Source of the DNA: a virus
DNA length: 64,000 nucleotides
Reading direction: 5' to 3' (one strand)
IMG/VR virus record: IMGVR_UViG_3300042398_001307
Location: 24,250 to 88,249 of that record
A program made the position numbers and the translations under genes. The notes under the pieces are model-generated. The model was not told where the DNA came from, made no database searches, and was given only the letters and a program-made list of their open reading frames with translations. Shown piece after piece: positions 59,819-64,000 of the stretch; the first letter of the stretch is position 1; every line of letters begins with the position of its first letter.

Positions 59819-60112
59819 TTAATCGAAAGTATCTGGTGATGCTGTTATGATGTGTGCAGTATACGGACTATCACCAACTTCATCATCTAACCTTGCAACA
59901 CCACGGTTGTTGGCAAATTTGGTAGGTGAAGCTGTTATAATCACTGCTTCGTGACCACAATCTGCTTTTACTTTATCACCTAACCTTGCTACACCGCGAT
60001 TGTTTGTTATCACATCGGCTGATGCTGAAATGATTTTCCCACCAATATTACCACCATGCACTGAACAACTTCCCATGGTTTGATCATCTAATCTTGCTAC
60101 GCCACGGCTCAT
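59819..60112 (-). CDS. PAAR-motif spike-tip protein
   Basis: 97 residues with three repeats of the PAAR unit: GVARLDDQTMGSCSVHGG, GVARLGDKVKADCGHEA and GVARLDDEVGDSPYTAH, each ending in IITAS. The cysteines and histidines (CSVHG, CGH) bind the metal at the tip. PAAR proteins sharpen the membrane-piercing spike of contractile tails, so this phage is myovirus-like. The start overlaps the upstream gene. Confidence 0.92.
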   Translation of the reverse strand: MSRGVARLDDQTMGSCSVHGGNIGGKIISASADVITNNRGVARLGDKVKADCGHEAVIITASPTKFANNRGVARLDDEVGDSPYTAHIITASPDTFD

Positions 60113-60780
60113 GCTAATGCAGCCTCTATATCAGCCACAATTGCTCCGAAGCTATCGGTAACGCTTGCACCAACACTTGCAAATGACGAAGGAATTGCAT
60201 CAGCTACTGCATTTGCACCATCCGTTAATGCTGACGCTGCTGATGCAACTCCATCCGCTACGAACGAGTTTACCGAGTCCATCGCACTTGACACCCCAGC
60301 GCCTAATGAAGATGCAATATTTTGAACACCTTTACATGATAATGCACTTAAATTTATTCCGCTAATAGCATTAGCAAGTTTGGTTTTAAATTCATTTAGT
60401 TTATTACCGATTGCGGTAACCATATCACTTATACTTGATGCAAGACTACTTAATGCATTACTTAATGAATTTTTTAAGTTATTGATTGCATTGGTGATAG
60501 AAGCCAGTGCTGATGATGCTAGGTCCGCAAGTTTGCTAATAGCTTTGTTAATACTAGTCATTACACTGTTGATAGCTTTTGAAATTTCACCAACTATTTT
60601 CATTGCTTGCTGAACTGCACGTTCGGCAGCTTTAGCAATTGCCTCGGCTGCACTATCAAACATACTACCCATTGTACCAAACAGATCACACGCACTACCA
60701 GATAGTTTCACCATATCATTGAGTGATCCTTTTATTGATGCCGATAATGCTGTTAATTCTGAAGGTATTTCTATGGTCAT
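60109..60780 (-). CDS. Baseplate-linked coiled-coil protein
   Basis: 223 residues, almost entirely Ala/Ser/Asn-rich amphipathic helix (e.g. AISKLADLASSALASITNAINNLKNSL). One Cys pair (SACDLF, LSCKG). Its place directly before the PAAR gene and behind a small Sm-like gene matches baseplate hub or spike-associated proteins. No specific family recognised. Confidence 0.6.
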   Translation of the reverse strand: MTIEIPSELTALSASIKGSLNDMVKLSGSACDLFGTMGSMFDSAAEAIAKAAERAVQQAMKIVGEISKAINSVMTSINKAISKLADLASSALASITNAINNLKNSLSNALSSLASSISDMVTAIGNKLNEFKTKLANAISGINLSALSCKGVQNIASSLGAGVSSAMDSVNSFVADGVASAASALTDGANAVADAIPSSFASVGASVTDSFGAIVADIEAALA

Positions 60781-61067
60781 ACTAATTGAATTCCTGTTGT
60801 TCCAGATATATATTGGCTGGCATAATCTGATTCAGATATTTCAATAACAACGATAGAAGCTCTATACATTTTTATATCTTTATCTGGATCAACTGTAAAT
60901 AAATATGGTGCCAACCCAATGCCACCTTGTGCTGAAGTTAATACACGTGGTTTAGATACTTTTATGTATATATCATTTTCTTCAACTAATTTAGCAATTA
61001 CTTCTTCACCAGAAGATAATTTAATGGTGATTACATCACCTACTGATAGTCCTTTTTCTATAATCAT
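60777..61067 (-). CDS. Sm-like / Hfq-fold small protein
   Basis: 96 residues: GLSVGDVITIKLSSGEEVIAKLVEENDIYIKVSKPRVL is a curved beta-sheet of the Sm/Hfq type, followed by APYLFTVDPDKDIKMYRASIVVIEIS. Such phage proteins lie near baseplate genes in many myoviruses; they may bind RNA or be structural. Its ATG overlaps the glutaredoxin stop region and its stop overlaps the next start. Confidence 0.65.
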   Translation of the reverse strand: MIIEKGLSVGDVITIKLSSGEEVIAKLVEENDIYIKVSKPRVLTSAQGGIGLAPYLFTVDPDKDIKMYRASIVVIEISESDYASQYISGTTGIQLV

Positions 61068-61312
61068 ACTGCCTCTTGTAAATAATTTCTTAATTCTGTG
61101 AATCCACCAATATAGTTATCATTGATGAAAATTTGTGGAACGGTTCTTGCAGTTGGAACAACTTCTAATAATTGTTCTCTTGACCAAACTCCTGATGCTA
61201 AGTTACGTTCTTCGTAATCGATACCGTTGGCTTTTAATAATGATTTAGCTTGTTCACAAAATGTGCAATTCACATTGCTCCAAATAATTGCTGATTTTAC
61301 GGTATCTGACAT
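61064..61312 (-). CDS. grx: Glutaredoxin
   Basis: 82 residues, complete domain: NCTFCEQAKSLLKANGIDYEER with the CxxC active site, TVPQIFINDNYIGGFTEL with cis-Pro and the glutathione-binding GG. It supplies electrons to ribonucleotide reductase, whose beta subunit is encoded 1.2 kb upstream. CTFC differs from the usual CPYC. Confidence 0.93.
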   Translation of the reverse strand: MSDTVKSAIIWSNVNCTFCEQAKSLLKANGIDYEERNLASGVWSREQLLEVVPTARTVPQIFINDNYIGGFTELRNYLQEAV

Positions 61313-61313
61313 G

Positions 61314-61475
61314 TTATGCTTTCTCTACTTCTACGATTACCGTGCTACCAACTAATTCTTGAACGATTGATTCAACCGTTGCCTCAAAGTCATCACCTAC
61401 TAATGGTGCAACTGCATCACCTTTAACTAACTTGCTTAGTTTGATTACTACTACTTCTTCTTGAATTTGTGCCAT
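61314..61475 (-). CDS. Hypothetical small protein
   Basis: 53 residues, MAQIQEEVVVIKLSKLVKGD..., acidic beta-type with VAPLVGDDFEATVESIVQELV. This kind of small protein recurs near NrdB in T4-like marine phages, from memory only. Confidence 0.6.
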   Translation of the reverse strand: MAQIQEEVVVIKLSKLVKGDAVAPLVGDDFEATVESIVQELVGSTVIVEVEKA

Positions 61476-61476
61476 T

Positions 61477-61920
61477 CTATTTTCCTATGTTATATGTTTG
61501 TTGGAATATGTCTTTCTTGACAACTCCGTAATCATTATCACCATGTCTAACGATTACATCTTCTCCTGCTTTATAATGCAATGGTTCACCCCATGATGTG
61601 TCTACAACACCGTCATGATCAGCCATCTTTGCAATTTTAATGATTTTCTTTGGAACACAAGTTCCATCACCATTATCATCTTTCAATTCATTAAACTTTT
61701 CAGGAGGCATACTATATTGTTCACCTTTCGGACCAGTGAGTATATACCATCCTTTTTTATAATGCTGAGGTTTCCCATTACTTTCTAATGTATCAATGGT
61801 TCCAGGTTTATCAGCAATTTCATAATGTTCTGGATTACCTTTTTTATAAGTTTCAAATGAATCGGTTTTAAACCAATTATCGGTGATACCTTCTGAAACT
61901 ATATTAATTAAATCTCTCAT
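61477..61920 (-). CDS. PGDYG-like protein with possible capsid-targeting leader
   Basis: 147 residues from MRDLINIVSEGI; AAGGA lies at the right distance. The leader with an IVSE|G site resembles T4 internal-protein leaders. The body has two related units: QHYKKGWYILTGPKGEQYSMPPEKFNEL and LHYKAGEDVIVRHGDNDYGVVKKDIFQQTY, PGDYG-like. Function unknown; it could be packaged in the head. Confidence 0.6.
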   Translation of the reverse strand: MRDLINIVSEGITDNWFKTDSFETYKKGNPEHYEIADKPGTIDTLESNGKPQHYKKGWYILTGPKGEQYSMPPEKFNELKDDNGDGTCVPKKIIKIAKMADHDGVVDTSWGEPLHYKAGEDVIVRHGDNDYGVVKKDIFQQTYNIGK

Positions 61921-61949
61921 TCTCATCCTTATCAACTGATTGGAATATG

Positions 61950-61978
61950 ATTATACACCATATTCCAACGTTTGTCAA
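61950..61978 (-). promoter_or_regulatory. sigma70-type promoter
   Basis: TTGACA, 17 bp, TATAAT on the minus strand, 30 bp before the PGDYG-like gene. Confidence 0.88.
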
Positions 61979-61982
61979 TTAC

Positions 61983-62534
61983 TTATGCATTTTTAAACGC
62001 ATCGATTTTTGCTTTAATTCGATCCCATCGTGAAGGTTTTGCTTCTAGATAACTAACCGAAAGATCTCTGAACTTCATAAGTTCTTCACGATCTATACGT
62101 TGTCGTTCTAGATTACGTTCTTCAACAGAGCCGTGGTGATGTGGCATAGGCCGTAGCTCAGGTTTTGGACTACCTGCTATACTACAAACCGGTGCATTAA
62201 TTTTGGTGATTGTATATTCACGTATGTTTTTCGCTAATGATTTTGAAATCGATCTAGGTTTATCAAAAAAATCAGCTACTGCAAACATAAATTTTACAGT
62301 TCTACAATTATATTTGTCTTCAACTGCATTGATATGCCCAGTAATAGCTTTCATTTCAACGGCCCATTTATCAAGGTCTCGATCCTTCATTGCTTCGTAT
62401 TTTTTAACTTCCGCTTGTTCTTTTAAAAGTTGTGCTTCTAGCAACGGTTTATGATGTTCTTTAAGATCGGGATCTTTTAATTCTTCTTCTAACTTTTTAA
62501 CTTTATCTTTTGCTTTTTCTAACAAATAACTCAT
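61983..62534 (-). CDS. Hypothetical coiled-coil protein
   Basis: 183 residues. N-terminal 70 residues are a charged coiled coil (AKDKVKKLEEELKDPDLKEHHKP). A hydrophobic TVKFMFAVADFFDK patch and a polar ELRPMPHHHGSVEERN segment follow. It lies eight bases behind nrdB, so it is probably in the same operon. No family recognised. Confidence 0.6.
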   Translation of the reverse strand: MSYLLEKAKDKVKKLEEELKDPDLKEHHKPLLEAQLLKEQAEVKKYEAMKDRDLDKWAVEMKAITGHINAVEDKYNCRTVKFMFAVADFFDKPRSISKSLAKNIREYTITKINAPVCSIAGSPKPELRPMPHHHGSVEERNLERQRIDREELMKFRDLSVSYLEAKPSRWDRIKAKIDAFKNA

Positions 62535-62542
62535 AATTTACC

Positions 62543-63655
62543 TCATATGGATGGTAGTGCATCGTAGTCAAGTTCATCACTCATCGCTCCGATGATATAA
62601 TTTGTGCTTTCTGACTCTTGCAAAGCGGTTTGTTTTTTACTGCTGTCGCTATGCTTATTGAACCATGGGATAGGAGTAGTTTTAGGTGCAGTGCCTTGAT
62701 ACTTAATACCAATTTCTTTTAGTGCACCAACTGCGGTATAATCAACAAAATCTTTTAAAATATTGGCATTTAACCCGATAACTGGTCCTTTCATAAACAA
62801 GTAATCAGCCCATGCTTTTTCTTCTCTAATAACAGATTCATAAATCCCATATACTTCACGTTCTAATCTTACCTTAGCTGCCGCAAATCTTGGATCATCT
62901 TTAACTACTTGGTTGATCAAGTAAGCAGTCCAATCTTTATGCAACAATTCATCTTGTAAAATTAATGCAATAATATTGCCATTACCGATGAATAGTTTAT
63001 TTTCAACCATTGCTAAACTGGTGGCAAATGAAACCATAAACCTAAATGCTTCTAGTGCATAACTGGCATGTAAAGCCAACCAAATATGATCTATATGAGT
63101 ATCTTCATTATAGATGAAACTGATAGTATCTTTAACTTCTGTTAGACAGTTATATACATGTAATCTATTATAATATTTACCAACACTCGATGCCATATCG
63201 ATGATTTCTTTTGTATCATGAATGGTATTAAATACTTCTTTTGGTACATTATAGATATTACGAATGATATGACTATAACTACGGCTATGAATATTTGTTT
63301 CAAACATAGACCATATAGACATAAGTGCTTCTACTTCTGGTAAGCTAGAAACTGGACCAAAAATTTGAATCGGTGCTCTTCCTTGCAAACTATCTAAAGC
63401 AGTTTGTCTTAACAAATTACTAGTGAATATATGTTTAACCGCATCACTGGCATCTTTAAAATCATTTGCATCTTTACTCAATGAAATTTCTTCTGGAATC
63501 CAGTAAAACCCCCGTTGAGTTTGTTCAAATTTTGCTATTTTATTATATTTTGTTTCTTCAAACCGTTGAATAGTTACTGGCCCTGCTGGGTCAAGGAACA
63601 TTTTACGATTTAAATAATCAGTTTGTGTTTTTAAGTTATATTGCTGTTCTGACAT
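62543..63655 (-). CDS. nrdB: Class I ribonucleotide reductase, beta subunit
   Basis: 370 residues. The NrdB core is clear: IPEEISLSKDANDF with the first metal Asp, FETNIHSRSYSHIIRNIY with the His and radical Tyr, LEAFRFMVSFATSLA, and LILQDELLHKDWT with Glu and His. The conserved C-terminal end LDYDALPSI binds the alpha subunit. The enzyme makes deoxynucleotides for phage replication. In the second metal block the Glu is four residues before the His (E-T-N-I-H) rather than three, see findings. nrdA is outside the window. Confidence 0.93.
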   Translation of the reverse strand: MSEQQYNLKTQTDYLNRKMFLDPAGPVTIQRFEETKYNKIAKFEQTQRGFYWIPEEISLSKDANDFKDASDAVKHIFTSNLLRQTALDSLQGRAPIQIFGPVSSLPEVEALMSIWSMFETNIHSRSYSHIIRNIYNVPKEVFNTIHDTKEIIDMASSVGKYYNRLHVYNCLTEVKDTISFIYNEDTHIDHIWLALHASYALEAFRFMVSFATSLAMVENKLFIGNGNIIALILQDELLHKDWTAYLINQVVKDDPRFAAAKVRLEREVYGIYESVIREEKAWADYLFMKGPVIGLNANILKDFVDYTAVGALKEIGIKYQGTAPKTTPIPWFNKHSDSSKKQTALQESESTNYIIGAMSDELDYDALPSI

Positions 63656-63664
63656 TCCTTGTCC

Positions 63665-63805
63665 TTATTCGTCTGGTAATCTTCTTTCGTGATAAATTAC
63701 TAATGCATCATCTAGTAATTCGATTTGTTTTTCAATCCTCCATTTTACTAGAGGATCGGTTTCTGTTTCTAATTTTTGTTTTAAGTGTTCGATATCGGTT
63801 TCCAT
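63665..63805 (-). CDS. Hypothetical small helical protein
   Basis: 46 residues, METDIEHLKQKLETETDPLV..., helical and charged. It ends ten bases before nrdB and is likely co-transcribed. No family recognised. Confidence 0.55.
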   Translation of the reverse strand: METDIEHLKQKLETETDPLVKWRIEKQIELLDDALVIYHERRLPDE

Positions 63806-63963
63806 GCATTTACCTTTATTAATTTTTTAATACCTGGAACACGTCTAATTAAGAATACTTTTCTACATGGACCTTCTTTCTTAATGAAATCGTGTGCATC
63901 AACATAATTCACAGTTTTTGTAAAAGGTGACTCTAATCTGATATACCAACCCCATGGTTCCAT
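63781..63963 (-). CDS. Hypothetical small basic protein
   Basis: 60 residues, MEPWGWYIRLESPFTKTVNYVDAHDFIKKEGP..., basic C-terminus (IRRVPGIKKLIKVNAWK). It overlaps the 46-residue gene by 25 bases. No family recognised. Confidence 0.55.
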   Translation of the reverse strand: MEPWGWYIRLESPFTKTVNYVDAHDFIKKEGPCRKVFLIRRVPGIKKLIKVNAWKPISNT

Positions 63964-64000
63964 ATTAAATTTGATATTTTTTCCGATACTTAATAATGTA

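Overview
The window is part of the genome of a large AT-rich tailed phage (myovirus-like, probably jumbo-sized), most likely infecting a marine or aquatic Gram-negative bacterium. This is inferred from tail fibre genes with collagen-like repeats and an S74-type self-cleaving chaperone end, a PAAR spike-tip protein, class I ribonucleotide reductase beta with glutaredoxin, homing endonucleases, a very large tRNA array, and outer-membrane and curli-type proteins. Nearly all genes are on the minus strand; the exceptions are two homing endonucleases (one cut by the left edge) and a five-gene plus-strand island at 19.8-22.1 kb. About two dozen near-consensus sigma70 promoters (TTGACA, 16-17 bp, TATAAT) show that host RNA polymerase reads the region.

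Layout: 0-4.2 kb YqeY-like, DUF2828/Ro60-like, GroES and parvulin genes. 3.2-15.9 kb a dense RNA array with 25 conventional tRNAs (a 26th at 19.1 kb) covering every amino acid except Trp. Interleaved are small ORFs, two GIY-YIG endonucleases, acireductone dioxygenase, peptidyl-tRNA hydrolase 2, an Lpp-like lipoprotein, a protein phosphatase, several structured RNAs of unknown function, and a recurrent cassette described below. 16-22 kb protein-kinase-like and other small genes, a circularly permuted (two-piece) tmRNA, and the plus-strand membrane-protein/HExxH protein island. 22.3-32.5 kb an accessory block: CHASE2 adenylate cyclase, Gp88-like protein, RimK-like ligase, curli genes (two curlin-repeat proteins, FecR-domain protein, CsgG, CsgF), and heme oxygenase with a ferredoxin-dependent bilin reductase. 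33.4-37.8 kb proteostasis genes (ClpS, Hsp20, GroEL, DnaK). 37.9-46.9 kb HNH endonuclease, MazG-like, helicase-methyltransferase fusion, ribosomal protein bS21, RlpA-like and Hc1-like proteins. 46.9-61 kb tail fibre, adhesin and baseplate genes. 61-64 kb glutaredoxin and NrdB.

The most unusual signal is a family of at least 18 RNA cassettes in the tRNA array, all on the tRNA strand. Each starts UUUUAGG-NNNN, then almost always a CAGCA motif, and ends NNNN-CCUG. The two ends are complementary in every copy while the sequence of the helix changes between copies (compensatory variation). The interior holds tRNA sequence in circularly permuted order: 3' half (anticodon side, T arm, 3' acceptor strand), short linker, 5' half (5' acceptor strand, D arm, 5' side of the anticodon stem). 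Four copies keep full 7-bp acceptor stems (Pro-UGG, Gly-UCC, Gln-UUG and a Leu-like one). Other copies are reduced, some to a lone anticodon stem-loop. With the permuted tmRNA, this suggests a phage lineage that repeatedly makes or maintains permuted translation RNAs, with an unknown RNA motif at the break point. One hairpin at 15.43 kb carries the same motif in unpermuted order.

Taken together the genes would rebuild much of the host translation and protein-quality system: tRNAs, initiator-like tRNAs, tmRNA, Pth2, bS21, YqeY, RimK, chaperones and ClpS. They would also alter the infected cell through cAMP synthesis, bilin synthesis, curli export and envelope lipoproteins. All calls are from reading the sequence only; no database search was possible.
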